From contig JAVGVS010000018.1 of NCBI GenBank assembly GCA_032718565.1, forward strand, positions 1-64,000: DNA of 64,000 bases, given 5' to 3'. A program made the position numbers and the translations under genes. Shown in pieces: positions 46,454 to 60,300 of this stretch. The notes below the pieces were generated by a model. The model made no database searches, was not told the origin of the DNA, and saw only the letters and a program-made list of their open reading frames with translations. The DNA is from Distichodus sexfasciatus. Its lineage: Eukaryota > Chordata > Actinopteri > Characiformes > Distichodontidae. Positions within the stretch are counted from its first letter, which is position 1; every line of letters starts with the position of its first letter.

Positions 46454-49400
46454 CTAGATGTAGAACTGATGCAGAGCCAGCTGGTCCATAAAGGGTCGCA
46501 CCAGGTTATCTGTGGCAAAGTAGAAGACCAGGCCGAAGGTAATGGAGATGGGGAGAGCTGGGAGAGCCTTCTTAAAGATGGCTAAGAGAAGCAGGGTTAA
46601 ACACAGGCCCTGGAGAACACACACACAAACACACACAGTTCTCAGGTTATAAGCACTTGTTTAGCAGCATATTATGTAGTGATGGGTTAGTTTGGTATTC
46701 ATGTTTGACATCCAAAAAAAACCCCATAACATTTTGACACCGTTCTTCCCTCAAGTTTTCTGTGACTTATCTGACTGCTCAAAAGTTCTTCTAATTAGTC
46801 TATTTTCCCCATATCATCTGGTTTGTTCGGCATGAATCCCCTTATCTTTCATACTTGATTGTTTTTATTTGCTTGACAAATCTGGTTGGCAGTGCAGTTG
46901 TATTCACAGCCAGAGTAGGACACTTACAATAAGGATGGCCACAAAACAGGCTAGTGTCGTGTTCCAGTCCCCACTGGCCGTGGCCGAAGCTTTTCCCACC
47001 AGCATGCTGTAGAAGATGAAGTCTCCAAGACCAAGCTTCACACCCCCTGTAAGATAAAACACACATTTCAGAACATGAACATGCTGTTCTTGCTACACAC
47101 ATCATATAACGTCAGACCAAAATTACTGAGCACACCACATCCACTATCCACGCCAGTATTTTAGTGCAGGAAGGCTGGGTGGAGATGTGGCCCTGTAGGG
47201 TAATGTCTAGTTATTTCCACAAAAGATTGGGTCGTAACCTTTTTCTTTTATAGGCTCTTTTGATCTCTGGCATGCAAACACACGTGTTCATATAAAATTC
47301 TGCAGTGAAACCACATAGAAAATGATTTTACTGTGACTGTCACATTCATTACTGTGGGGTTCTGGGTGTGTTGTAGAGATTTTGTCTTCTTAAATTACTC
47401 ATAAATTAGTTTTTAATATTTAAAATTTATTGTGACCTTTCCCCTTTAGACACACCAATGGAAGGTTCATAATCTATTTTAAAGCTAGCAAAATTGGTAA
47501 TATTTATTTCAAGTTCAAGTCCTGGACTAGTAAAGACACCACTGAGGTTCTAATGAGCACGGGACCGTCCCCAAGCACTGCTCCCCAGGCGCTGCCAAAG
47601 CTGCCCACTGCTCCTTCACAGATGGTTCAATGCAGAGGTCATATTTTGTTGGTGGTGCACTATGTGCTGTGGTGTGTTCACAATGATAAATATTCTCTCA
47701 CTTAAAATTCACTCATTATTTGTTACTTAAATCAAAATAGAGACTTCTGTTCAAACTGACTTCAAAAGAAGAAAGTTTTACTTGAGTTAAAATACTGTAT
47801 CACTTGCTTATGCTTTCAGAAATACTGAAGTATCCAAAACTATTTTCTTGTAATGTCAATAAGCTGTATTACTGCTGCCACGTTTTAGAAGCCGATGATT
47901 CTGAAACAAGCTACTGAACATAGAAACATTTACCTACTGGTAAACAGAAACATTTAAAACAATATGACTCATTCCTCATCCCATAAATGGAACGTGGAAC
48001 TCAGACAAGACCACATGGTCTGGTGGGGAGTCTTTACGTTGATCTTCTGTGGAAGCTGCCATCTTTTCAACTACCAACTCGGCTGTACAAACACTTCAGC
48101 CCGCACTTGGAATTTGACTGATGGGAGTAGCAGGACTTCTAGGATTGACTGTTCTCAAATGATAAAAATAAAAAGGGGCCATCATGTTCTAGAACCGATC
48201 ATTCATCCACTGACTTCAAAGAAATGCATCAAAGTAGTGTTTGTCAAATACAGTCAAGTAAAAGTCATAGAACTGATACTTGAAAAACATACTGAAATTT
48301 CATACTCATACATTTTTACGTAAAACATTTTACTTTAAACATCCACATCGAACATTTACTAAATGCTTTTTAAGTCTTGAATAAAATATTACCTAAATTC
48401 ATGACTTTACAATCCTTAATGTGTTCCCACAGCATGGTAAACTCTAACCGCACCGTGTGACGTTCCAAAGAACAGATTTAGACTTTTAGATAAGAGGTTG
48501 TGTTAGCCTTTAGGTACGCTCTCAGCATATTACCTGTTCAGGTGTGTGTTGTGAGTTGGTGAAAACTACATGCTTAACCGAGTGACCACAGCTGCCTGTT
48601 AGTGAATACTCACTCTCCTCGTCGTCATCTACAGCCGGCGGCCGCGCCGAAGGCATCTGCTGAATCTCCTGTCTTGTCTCGTCTGTGCTCTGCATTGGGC
48701 CCAGTCTCTGCTCCTGCTCCCCCACCCATTCGGGCGTGAAGCCGCCGTCGTCTTCCGGCTGAGCTGTCGGGACCATGGCAACTACAGGATACATCAAGAG
48801 GCCTTAAAGTGAGGTGGAGAGCCAGATACCATGTGAGATCACTACATCAACCACAGTGTAATACAGTTTGTGTGGTTCTAAATCAGACTTCCCTGAAGTT
48901 ATTACATAGTGACCAGGGATGCAATCCAAAAAATGAATATATGAACGTTGGGTTTTTAAGAAAATGAGGTATTAAACCAAACCATGGATCTGGAGAACCG
49001 TTACAACCCTAATAGTGACATAACTAGAATCCACAACCTCAGCACCAAACTCACCCTGGCTCTGCTGCTGAGGGGCGGACTGGGCAGAGTTATTCCTGGC
49101 CTCCACATTGTCCGCCATGCCAACCAGCCACACCATGGTCGCTGGAAAGGGAAAGTGCTAATGTTACTGAAAGTGAACATTTGAGCAATTTGTTTAGGTG
49201 ATAAAATCTGAGAAGGGAAATCACTAATTGGTCTTACATGAGTAGATAAGGCCTGGAAACATGGGCTCGTTCCTCTCTTGAGCAGTTTCCACTAGAATGC
49301 GAAGAGGACCTTTAGGGCACAACACAGCAAGCAGATCTGGAAGGGGAAAGAGTCAAACAACGAATAAGACCTATATTTGAAGAATATATACAAATAACAA

Positions 49401-52400
49401 TATATGTGGAATATATACAGATGATAAACTTTTGCATTCAAGTCACTGATTAAAGCAGCAATTTCCATTTAAATGTCTACAGAGATATGATGACTACGGG
49501 GATAAATCACAAGTTTCACCACAATACAATACAACGTTCGCTACAAAAAATTTTTACTTCAAATCAGGAGTCCAGTACCGACATGGGGCAATATCACAGG
49601 CTGATTTAACACAGTCACTTAAATCAACTACCATATGACACGTTTATTCCTGACTTATGTCTCACAGTCTGTGTTATGGCACTTGTAAACCAGTTGATGT
49701 CTCTGCACTTGCTTGATGAGGGACATGAAACTAGAGACATGTCTAATCAATGAATTGAAGCACATTGTTTCATCCCTAATGATGACCATCTAGAGCATGT
49801 CAGAGCAAACTTGCGCATTTCGCCATGTTAATATTCTTCAGTTTGGGAACAAAAAACTCCTAGGGCTTCTTTTTTACTGAAGTGGTCCCGTCTTTGAGAG
49901 CCATCAATCCTTCGGTCATAACACTGCTGTTCAAAATGCTTTTACTGTTTAAGGTTTAGATCCCTCCTCTACATCTTGGCTTACTCAGCTTTATGTGAAC
50001 CACTCAGCTTTAAGCCTCTGAAAGACACCTCAAAGTATTTTCGTGGGACGCCTTGATGAAAAGTGAGAAATCATACTAACCGTAGACAGAGATGACGGCC
50101 AGAATGAGCCAGGCGGTCCACTCGGGCAAGTATTTGATGAACACCAGAGCCATGAGGGCACTGATCATGATGAGATAGGCCTGCTGAAGCCGCAGCGGCC
50201 CCTTCCAGTGGATGCAAATCATTCCCACCACCCCGAAGTTCCAGATTATCACTGCCAGCGTGAAGTAATCCATGGCCACATTGTACGTCTTGAACACTTC
50301 TCTGCAGTGCAAACAGTGATAAAAACAATGAGCGTTTTCCAGATAATGACACCATAAATGTTCTATGCATGTTCATAGATCGCATAGACATTGCAGGTTT
50401 GTTTTCTTCCATATATGATGCTCACCCAAGGTAAATGAAGGAGAAGAAGAAGAGAAGGAGCAAGGAGGAGAAGAACAGCCAAGCATGAATAACCTGTAAA
50501 AAATTGCAGAATAACAAATGAACAATATGTACAATAATAAACAATGCCAGCCACAGTAGAAACGAACAGTGACAAATGAAGAGTTTTAGACAGAATTTGA
50601 CAAGATTGATTAAAACCTGTATGTGTACCTTATAGCAGCGGTACTTGTAGAGCAGCACCAGTACCAGCGTCATCACTACGATCACGCTGATCATGATGGT
50701 TGCGTTGAGAATGGAGTTAAGAGCTCGCTGCCCCACAGTCTCTGTGTCCTCACGGAAGGGAGTGTAGATGCTATTGGAGTAGCCAAAACCCATTTCATCA
50801 AGTCTGCTTAGTACTTCATTTTGCAGAATAAAACTAAACTAGAACTAATATGATGAACAAACGGAACAAGTGTCCAAGTTGAAAATGCAGCATCATTATT
50901 AAAATTAGTACTTCTATTAGAATGAACAGATTTTCAGTCTATAAACTCCTTACAGACCAATCCAAGGACAATCATTTAAGCGCAATGACATCCTTGTTGA
51001 TACTGAAGATATTTAAAATTAAAAGTCTCAAGTAGTCCAACTAGCTGCAACCTCAGCAGTTTCATTAAGTTGAATGGTTGGTACAGGAGTGCCACCTTGA
51101 GTACAATGTTACAAACTACAACATGCCATTTAATTAAACAATTTACTTAAACAAAGCAGGAAACGATGAAAAAAATATATAAACAAAGGCAATGAATTCA
51201 TTTATTATTTGTATGTCATGCCTATTGAATATATGCTGATAACAACCCCTATGAACAACTTTCCTTCTCATTTTACATTTTTGGCATAAGAAAAATGCCA
51301 ATTTTCAATCTGAAGCTCTGTACATCTACAACAGTACCAACATTAATATCTTCCTACAGTAACTATAGTCCTACTTCCCCATGCACCCTCGAGTTTGATG
51401 ACACTCACAGCTGCTGGCCATCCTTCTGCGTGTAGAAGCTGACTGACTTGATCGTAGCCACGACCACCACCATGCAGAGCGTGACCGGGACGAAGAGCAT
51501 GATGACGTGTTTGGCTCCATACTTCAGAGTCAGCTCCTCGTCCTCGTCTTCCTCGCTGTCGGTGACCACCTGGGGCGGCCGGGCAGAAGGAGGTTGGCCA
51601 TTGAGCTCGGCATCATTTCGGGTCGGAGCCACAGGGCTGCTTGTGTCCGTGTGCTGGTTGGGTTCTGCTGCTTCATTAGGCTACAGGGAGGATACATGAG
51701 GCAGGGTTACTGAGCTGGAGCAATATCTGCTATAAAAAATAATCTCTATCCAATGGGTTCATCAGAGGGACCGGTCATGTTAGATGTTTTGGTGATAAAG
51801 TCAGAGAGGCCAGACTGAGATGGTTTGGACACGTCCAGAGGAGAGACAATGAGTACATTGGTAGAAGGATGCTGAGGTTGGAGCCACCAGGCAGGAGGCT
51901 GAGAGGAAGACCAAAAAGGAGATTTATGGATGTGGTGAAAGAGGACATTAAGTTAGTTGGTGTGGGGGTAGAGGATAGGACTAGATGGAGACAGATGATT
52001 CGCTGTCTCCATCTAGAGAAGAAGAAGATCTCTATCCAATGAGTGAAACATGGTTCACCTCTGAATGAAAAAATGGCACCTTAAGTGAAGATCATCTATA
52101 TAGCTTTATATTTCTCATCATGTAATGTAGATAGCAATCAACTTTTATCAAAGGAAACACTCAGAGGCACATGGCAACTATTGCTGGAGAATGCTCAAAA
52201 CAGGATAGGATATAAATAGGGCTGTCAAATGTCCTGCTTTCTGGAAGGGAGGAAGAGAGAGTGGTTTTTGTAAGGATATATAAATTTTTAAGAAAAGCTT
52301 AAGGTTTTATTTGAAAAAAAAGACCGTCTAAAGATATGTACTGTGAGTATGTACATTGTGTGTGTGTGTGTGTGTGTCTGAGTGATAGTGAGAGTGAGAA

Positions 52401-52981
52401 AGATAAACTATGTTCTAACAGTTCTGGCAGGAAGAAAGTCTCTCCTTTATATCTTTATCAGGCCTCACCTATCTGTGTCATATCATATAAGGGAGTGGCT
52501 CAACAACACAAACACACCCTAACTGGACTTGGACACTGACAGGGACAACACACAAAGTTGAGGGCAGTTGGTAGTGCAACAGTTAGGGAGTGAGCTGAAT
52601 GCTGTCGGTTCAAGTCCAGACTGGTAAAGGTACCACTGAGGTACTCATAAGCAAGATACCGTCCCCAGGCACTGCCCACTGCTCCATCACGGATGGGACA
52701 AATTCAGAGGTCACATTTCATTGTGATACGCTGCGTGCTGTGCTCACAATTACAAACAAACACAAACAGAATACCCACTGATTTGTCCCTGAGAGTGTCA
52801 TAGCTGAACACAAATACACAAAGTGGACTCAACTGGACTCACACTCAAATATAAACACAAATACAACCTCACACACAGAACTCTGATGGGGTCACTCTCT
52901 CAACTCTCAAACCAAGCCAGCATTAAAGCATAAACTCATTCTTACCACATCATTGCCCGCGTTTTCCACACTGTCCGTCAT
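46454..52981 (-). CDS. psen1: Presenilin-1
   Basis: Catalytic subunit of gamma-secretase, a polytopic membrane aspartyl protease in ER/Golgi and endosomal membranes that cleaves Notch and APP stubs. Coding exons: 52981-52946, 51680-51409, 50770-50629, 50493-50426, 50301-50081, 49336-49238, 49141-49055, 48781-48614, 47046-46928, 46609-46454; phases all agree, 455 codons plus stop. Landmarks: acidic N-terminus, 'LKYGAKHVIMLFVPVTLCM' (TM1), 'IYTPFREDTETVGQRALNS', 'WNFGVVGM', first catalytic Asp in 'VYD' at the exon 50081/49336 junction, hydrophilic loop with DDGGF, second catalytic Asp in 'KLGLGDFIFYS', PALP motif in 'KKALPALPISITFG', and C-terminus DQLALHQFYI. It matches the usual vertebrate length. 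A 5'UTR part extends the first coding exon to 53003. Confidence 0.97.
47516..47690 (+). mobile_element. tRNA-derived SINE copy 2 (5' truncated)
   Basis: In a psen1 intron. Shares 'caagtcctggactagtaaag', 'gggaccgtccccaagcactg', 'agaggtcatattt' and 'gtgcactatgtgctgtg' with the copy near 52.6 kb; the tRNA-like head is missing. Confidence 0.75.
51752..52022 (+). mobile_element. LINE reverse-transcriptase relic in psen1 intron
   Basis: Translating the plus strand gives pieces such as 'REARLRWFGHVQRRDNEYIG', 'RRMLRLEPPGRRLRGRPKR' and 'RFMDVVKEDI', the well-known tail of the reverse-transcriptase ORF of non-LTR retrotransposons. It is a short 5'-truncated fragment within the intron after the first psen1 coding exon, opposite in orientation to psen1. 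Confidence 0.85.
52356..52378 (+). repeat. TG microsatellite
   Basis: Short (TG)n run in the same psen1 intron. Confidence 0.9.
52560..52755 (+). mobile_element. tRNA-derived SINE copy 3
   Basis: The most complete copy: it starts 'gggcagttggtagtgcaac' with a B-box-like 'ggttcaagtcc', then 'taccgtccccaggcactgcc' and 'gaggtcacatttcattgtga'. It lies in a psen1 intron; the head is not a functional tRNA. Confidence 0.8.
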
Positions 52982-53166
52982 CGCGATCCCGAAACGACCG
53001 GAACTGCAGTAAACAAACCAACAATCAGCCTTTACGCCCACTACCATACCAATAATATATTATTACCGTTAACTCCTCTCTAAACACAAACATTTACATA
53101 CGTGTATTAGCATAAACGACCTGACAATAAAAGCACGGCGCTATTAATCAGCTTTATTATAATAAT

Positions 53167-53178
53167 AATGATAATTAC

Positions 53179-53212
<34 letters not shown>
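53167..53212 (+). repeat. ATT microsatellite
   Basis: A run of ATT trinucleotides upstream of the first psen1 coding exon. Confidence 0.9.
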
Positions 53213-53215
<3 letters not shown>

Positions 53216-54080
53216 ATCAAGCAGAACACCTAGGATGCTATTTAGCCACGTTAGCTAGGCGAGCTATCCCGTTACAGTAAAATATATATATATAATGCTA
53301 CACACAGATATCAAATTCGTCGGAGATCCCAAATATAGCACATATTAAACCACAATTAAAAGCGAAAAATACAGCAACCATGAAAACTGAGAACTAGCTT
53401 TTGCCGGCTATCCCGCTAATCGCACCAGTCAACTGAGATATTTAACTAGCTAGCTAGTTAATGGCTAGCTTTGCTGCTCCTTGAATTAAACTAAATTAAT
53501 TACAGTTGCAAACCAACAATATCACCATCACAAATCACATCCACATATATATGTATATTAATATTTTTCCATTTCCAACAGCTCGCAAAGAGAACATTGG
53601 CTACAGACCTTGATCTCGCAGTAGTAACAAAGCGGAAACACTGGCTTTGTCGCAAATCACATACTACCACACTAAATAGGATGTTAACCCATGCGTACTC
53701 TTTGTTTTAGCCTACTCTATAGTACAGCAGTATGCGGGCTTCGGACACTACTAGATGTGAAGGCGGAAAAAGTGGGTTGCGTTATTTCTGGTAAAGGCAG
53801 AGCCTAATTGCACAATAAAAGTTTCTTGTGACGATTGCTTAATTAATTAGTATACAGTAGTCTAATACTGGGAATTGACAAAAAATACACTATCTCTTCC
53901 TTGAGTTTTGGTGTCCGTTCAACTGGGGTTCTAATTATTTCAGATATGTTTTAATGTTCTGAACCTGATTCTAAATTATGCTTATCCAGCTATGGTAATA
54001 GAATAAGAAAAAGGTTTTATTATGAAAGGCCGTAGCAACCTATTGCTGTAATTCGAGAGCTCGTGTGTTGAGAGTAAATC
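53213..54080. promoter_or_regulatory. psen1/adi1 head-to-head region
   Basis: psen1 runs left and adi1 runs right from this interval. A possible untranslated first exon of psen1 lies around 53.6 kb on the minus strand, which would leave about 400 bases between it and the adi1 start codon. A shared divergent promoter is therefore plausible. I see no CpG-dense block or clear TATA box. Confidence 0.4.
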
Positions 54081-55496
54081 ATGGCTCCAGTAGAGGCTTG
54101 GTATATGGACGATTCAACTGACGACAAAAGACTGGCGCACAAATTAAACCCAAGTCAGCCAGTGTCTTTGGAAGAACTGCAGAAAATCGGAGTTTTCTAC
54201 TGGAAGGTTAGTTAATAACGGCTCCCTTTAGAACAGACTTACCTGCGCTAAACAGGTCATAGACGTTTTTATAGTGAGCGATGCTTTATTTAGGGTTGAT
54301 TAAGAAGTCCTTTTGCGATCACAGTAACATCAGACGAATAGGTGTTTGCAGGTATATTGCAATATTAAAACAAAAGTCCGTCTCCAAGTCCAAAGAACCG
54401 CAGAGTAGCTGCTGTGAACCGTGAACTCTGCTCGCAGTGTTTTAAGCCACCTAGTGGTAGAACTGCAATACTGCAGGGAGCCCAATGTTACTGCACAAAT
54501 AATACTGAATTAATAAAGGCATTAGGAAAATATTAATGTATTAATTTAAAGTCTTAAAGCTTAAATTTTATTCGATTCATGCATGAGATTTGGTAAAAGA
54601 AAGGAATAAAATAAGTGAAATGTCTTCTAAATCCAAGTGCCTAAATGCTAAAATAAAGAGTAGTACAAATTAAGGAAGAATAATAAGAGTCTTGTTAGTC
54701 AAAGATACTTGGACTAGGTTAAATAAGATTTTTAAATATGCAAAACCAACTTTAATTATTTACATAATTATTTAGTATATTACAATTATTTTGTTTAACA
54801 CTGAAAACTTGCTTCTTTTTATGTTTTTTTCAGCTAAATGCTGACATCTATGAAAAAGACCCGGAGTTGCAGAGAATCCGTGAAGAAAAAGGTTATTCCT
54901 ACATGGATATTATAACTATCCATCCAGATAAACTGCCAAATTATGAAGATAAAGTAAGTCTGCGCTGTCAGCAGGACTCATTTGATGACAATTGCAAAAT
55001 TAAAGACATTGGCTAACATTGTGCATGTTTTAATGAAGTTTATCTGCTCTCTTCCAGTTAAAAATGTTCTATGAGGAGCATTTGCACCTGGATGACGAGA
55101 TCCGCTACATCTTGGAAGGAAGAGCATACTTTGATGTCAGGGACAAAAATGACCGCTGGATAAGAATTGCTATGACAAAGGGAGACCTGATAACGCTGCC
55201 AGCGGGGATTTATCACAGATTCACCCCAGATGAGACCGTAAGTCCTGTCAGTGTTCTTCACGCTGAGTTGTAGAAGATCTAGGAGAGATTTCGGGACGTG
55301 TTAGTGGGGTGTGTTGACTTTAAAGTTTGTCCAGGATGAAGAAAAATAAACAGTGCTTGAATTTTCTTCTTTGCTCTAGAACTACACTAAAGCCATGCGG
55401 CTGTTTGTTGGAGAGCCGGTATGGAAGGCCTACAACCGTCCAGCAGATGATTTTGAAATTCGCCATAAGTATTTGAATTCCCTGAAGTGCTGCTGA
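54081..55496 (+). CDS. adi1: Acireductone dioxygenase
   Basis: Cupin-fold metal enzyme of the methionine salvage pathway; with Fe(II) it converts acireductone to formate and 4-methylthio-2-oxobutanoate. Exons: 54081-54206, 54834-54953, 55058-55237, 55380-55496, all phase 0, giving 180 codons plus stop, the usual length for vertebrate ADI1. Begins MAPVEAWYMDDSTDDKRLAH. Metal ligands are visible in exon 3: His-X-His and Glu in 'EEHLHLDDEIRYILEG' and the later His in 'LPAGIYHRFTP'. Donors GTTAGT, GTAAGT and GTAAGT are good. The end is NSLKCC. AATAAA near 55762 probably ends the message. Cytosolic and nuclear enzyme; no signal peptide. Confidence 0.96.
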
Positions 55497-57335
55497 GATG
55501 AATCTGAATTCAGCAGATGGTGTTGGAGTCTGATGTTATTTCTAGTGCCTTAAGCGTTTGCCCAAGAAGAATCTCAGTGTGTAGTGGGTTCATTGATGAC
55601 TTTGGTCGTTTGCCACAATAAGTGTCAGAAACAGAAACAGTTTTAGCATTAACAGTGAGTCACACATCAGTCAGACACATCATGGTGAGGTGTAGTTTAG
55701 CCTACTACAAAAGCTGCATCTGTAGTTTTTAAATCTATTATTAATTCTGTATCAACATTAAATAAAATGTCACACATTTTCTTTGTATCCTACTCCAGTA
55801 CATCATTTCAGACTCACTGCTTTGTACAGAGGTTCCAGAGCAGGTTACAATGCTGTGATAGTGCAGAGACCTAGATGCTGCAGAGTTCTGGTTCATTACA
55901 TCTCACTAATTGGTGGGGCTGCCACTAATGACTTTTGTTTAATCAATTCATCTGATGACTATTGTATTGATTTGTTGATTAAAGTGCATGATTAATTTCC
56001 TCCGAAAAATCAGATTGACCATTTAATGTAGATTCATTTTATTTCAACAAGGACATGTATATAATGATGATTTAAATTAAAAGTGAGTACTGAATTATAA
56101 CTGTGTAACATACAACTATCACTGTTTCTTTAAATGTTCTTTTTACAATTACTCACTTATTGTTGCCTGTTGTGTTTGACATTCCCTGCATGAAATAATA
56201 CAAGAAATAAAATAATTTAAAATAATGAGATGACAATCCCACACACATTGGCACGCAAAAGCCCAGGTTCCAGTCTAAACATGAAAATTTAGGGTAGCAG
56301 ACGAGCAGCTTATAGCTTTAATAATCTGTGTATTTAGCAGCTACAAGGACAAACAATATTATAAATCTTGTCTAACTGTCTTTTAGGGTGGGTTTTATGT
56401 TGTTGGTGGTCCACCTCCAGGATGGTGTGTGTGTTTTCTTCTCAGTGCTGCAGCTGCTGTGGCCATCAGAACTTTGCATAATGAACAAAGCACCTTTTGT
56501 TTTCTGATCATCTGCATGACATACTTTACAAGTCTTGGAAAACGTTTACAGTCAGTCTCTTTGGCGGCCAAGTCACAGATGCCCTACTAAACAGCTAGGA
56601 AAGACATTTTTATATAAAGTATTTCTAAATCAGCTTAAGTTTATTTAGTATAACACCGTTTCCATTTCTAGTGTCCAGGAATGTACAGCACAACGGCTTA
56701 ACACACAAGACACAGTGCATACACACACAATATTTTTATAATGCATGTTAAAGGTGATGGGGAGATATGTTCATATTTAAATATATTAGCTCATCACATG
56801 GAGTGAAGTCACTTGCCACATCTGTAAAAATGCTATGAACAGGAGAACAGACAAGAGAGACTGTAGATCAGACGTCACCTTAACATTGAATAAAATATCC
56901 CTCTGAATGTTATCAAGGTGATGCTTTTAAAATCATGGAGTAATATCGTGAGTTCTGCATTCAGCTTGGTTTAATATCCCTGTTACCGTAATTATTTTTA
57001 CAATAATTTACATTATTTTGTTTTCCTTTTGCATATACATACATTCCTCCCTGGGTTTGGAAACAGGGAAACATTGGTTTAAAAGTGATGAAAATTCCCT
57101 GCTTCCCACAATGTTCTGTGTGCACATTCATTCCAGTCACTTCAGGTCAGCTTTGGTTTCGGTCTTGTGTAACAACACTCTGAAATCTGCCAATACGAGG
57201 GACCAGTGGCATTTCTCAACACGGTGCTGTTAAGGCAGTCCTAAAGCGTCGTGGCACCCTGCCAAAGCACGGCGCCAGCTTCAAATTCTGCCCTAATGCC
57301 CTTCTTATCAGCTGGTTCAGCCCAGGCCTGGCACC
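55497..57335. other. adi1 and trappc12 converging 3' regions
   Basis: The two genes point towards each other. adi1 3'UTR runs to about 55.78 kb (AATAAA near 55762). The trappc12 3'UTR runs left from 57335 for an unknown distance. No other exon was recognised. Confidence 0.5.
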
Positions 57336-60300
57336 TCAGACCAGCTTGAGGCACTGCGCGTTGAAGCTGTCGCCCTCGCGGCAGGACACGGCCTCCAGGA
57401 GGGCCTGTTTCTTCTGGGTGCTGCGGGACGACTCCAGCTCGTACATGGTGGTGAGGTTAAAGAGCACGCTCTCGTGCAGGTAGAGTGCCGGGTCCTGCTG
57501 CACCAGGCTCTCCAGCTGGCCCAGGGACTCCTTCAGGCGGCCCAAATAAAGCAAGCACACGGCTGCGTTGTTGTTCGCCTGAAGAATGGAAATATGAAAT
57601 TTGAAACATGAAACTTGCTGTAGAAACATTTCTGCAGTCGAGATTTTAAGTCAGTTTTCACATACATACTTGTTAGCGCTGGGCGATATGACCTCAAATC
57701 AATATCACAATTGTTTTAACACTTTACCTCAATTACAATTAATGAATAATTATTTTATTTTGGGATTTTTGTGTGTTTTTTTGCTCTTGGTTAAGGTATA
57801 AATGTGCGGAGCAGGGCATATTATATCTTAATGTAATTTTATTTTTGACAGTACATTCTTTAAACAACAAAAGCAATACTAAAAAATATGAATGTTTTCG
57901 CATTTTTCACTTTCAAAATAAAAGCAATGTAGTTGAATGGTGTGCATAAAGTACAATACTTATGTTTAATTTGTTATTTCACGCTGTCCTCAGGCGGGCT
58001 GGCCAGGGACAGAGGAACGGGCCGGATATGGCCCACGGGCCGAGCAATGCCCAGGTCTGATCTAACTTGAATGCACATGTAGCTCAGTGGTCAAGTACAT
58101 CTGCCTTACAGGTACAGAATACCAAACAACATTTATATAGAGGACCACTTTCTGCACTTGTGGGATGGTAGAGGGCAAAGCACATAAATGTCAGTTGGTG
58201 CAATGCAACCAAAATCCTACACTCTCTAACTCTAAACCAATACTGCAAAAGAGCCTGCAAATATATATAGTGTCTGAACAGAGTATATTTTGTATTATAC
58301 TAAAAGCAACTTAAAATTGACTCCCTTTAATAACAGCCCAACAAAAAGACAAAGTTAAACCAATTTGAACAACCGGAAAAGAAAGTCAATAAGTAGTCTC
58401 GACTGATAATAACAGAAAATAGTCTGTTTACCACTGGATTCTTGGGATCAATTTTCAGGACGCTGGAAAAACACGCGTGGGCCTCTCCATAATTATTCTG
58501 GCTGAGGTAAACAAATGCCCTTAAAAAAAGCAGTATGTGGTTATTAACCATAAAGACTAAGTTCATTTATAAAAAAGGAATAAAGAACACTGTGGGATTC
58601 AGTCTTACCTGTTCATTAAAACGGCCGTGTCCTGGGCCGGGCCTTTGCCCTTTTCCTGACAGTCTTTCTCCACTTCTTGAAAGTACTTTTCTGCCGTTCT
58701 TATGTCTCCAATCTTAAAACAAAGCCAAAAAAACCCCAATGAATGTGCAAACCGGTTAATGACCATTTTACATTCAATGTAAACTGATCATTTCAGCACC
58801 AAAATTGTAGTTTAAATTCCACATGTAACTATATTGCACAGTCTCTTTTTCTACCTCTAGTTTAGAGATTTTATATTTTATAGTCTATGTATTTATTTTT
58901 GTTTACTCTTTATGCCTTATTTGTTCTTTGTACTGTAGTAACTGAAGCCACGTTGCCTCCTCTCTCTATGTACGTGTATATAGTCAAGATGACAAAGTTT
59001 ACTTTGGCTTTGATAACTTGCACCTTCTGACAACTAAACATTTCTCTACATAGAGTATGAATGAAAGCTACATAAGGTTTTAATATACACTGACCTGCTG
59101 AGTTTCAATGTAGTGCAAATTTTGACCTATGTAGGCAAGTAACATGTTCTAAAGTAGAGGTGTGAACCTTCACTGGTCTCATGATTCGATTCAATGCTGA
59201 TTATCAGGTCAACGATTCGACTCAATATCTCAGTGCTTGTTTGTTTAGTTTTATTACCACATTAGCGACTGCATTACGTCACATTGGATACAGATCGGCC
59301 AGACACAGTTACTACCGGGATGTTTTTTGAACTAGAATTTTTATGTTATAGCTAGAAAATCACCAAGCAATGTCATTATGAAATAACCCAGGGGTTTTCA
59401 ACCGTTTCTGTCCCAGAGACCACCACTCAGAATTAGCAGGAGAGAGAACTTTTTTGTATTACTTTTTTGATATTTGCATTAAATTCATTATTCATAAACA
59501 TGCCCAAATCTTCTGGAAATGTTCTGAAAAATGAATAAAACGAAATAATCTTTAAAAAGTGACTTCAGTAGTGAAGCTGGATTGCATGTCAGGGACCACC
59601 TGCAATGCTGCCGCATACCACTAGGGGGCTGATATAAACGATTATGGTCTGTCACTGCATCACTGCAGAATTGTCCATGTCTGCTTTGTGATGCATCAAT
59701 TATGTGATTAATTTCAACGCCCCTATTCTTAAGTACTGCCAAATCCAACATTAAATTAACATTTGTTAGCAGAAATAGCCAAGAAAACATAGCAGTGCAA
59801 CTGTGACTTTAGCTCACCTGTAGAAAAATGCGTCCAATTCCACTCAGCAACTGAACTTTCTGCTGTGGTTCATACTGGATGATGGAGTGATACATTTCAA
59901 CTGCCAGTATGTAGTCCTGGACATGTGAGGAGAGGAGAGAAAGATGTGGGAAGGAGGATCAGGGAATGAAATAGGGAAAGTCAGACGTGAATATAGAGCA
60001 AGAGATCCAACATTTGATAAAATACTTATTTCCTCCACTGATATATTGTCTACTGTGTAGCCACAGTTGTGTAGTGTTGCATATAATAAGGTTTCAGCGT
60101 AAATGTTCTTCAGACAGCAGATGGCACTGTTTCACCGGCTTTTGTGTCTTCCCTCTTTGAGACAAAGAAAACGATCTCAGCGTAATCCACAGATTCCGTT
60201 CTTTCATATAAAGGTAGAATGCCACTCTTTGGGTGACCTTTCTCCAGTTGAAAACAAGGCTGTGCTTTTAGAGGCTCTCACACCTAACACACGGCTGGCT

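Noticed and set aside
52560..52640. tRNA-like head with a B-box
   Set aside because: It is the head of a SINE with relatives at 20.3 and 47.6 kb and does not fold into a proper tRNA by eye.
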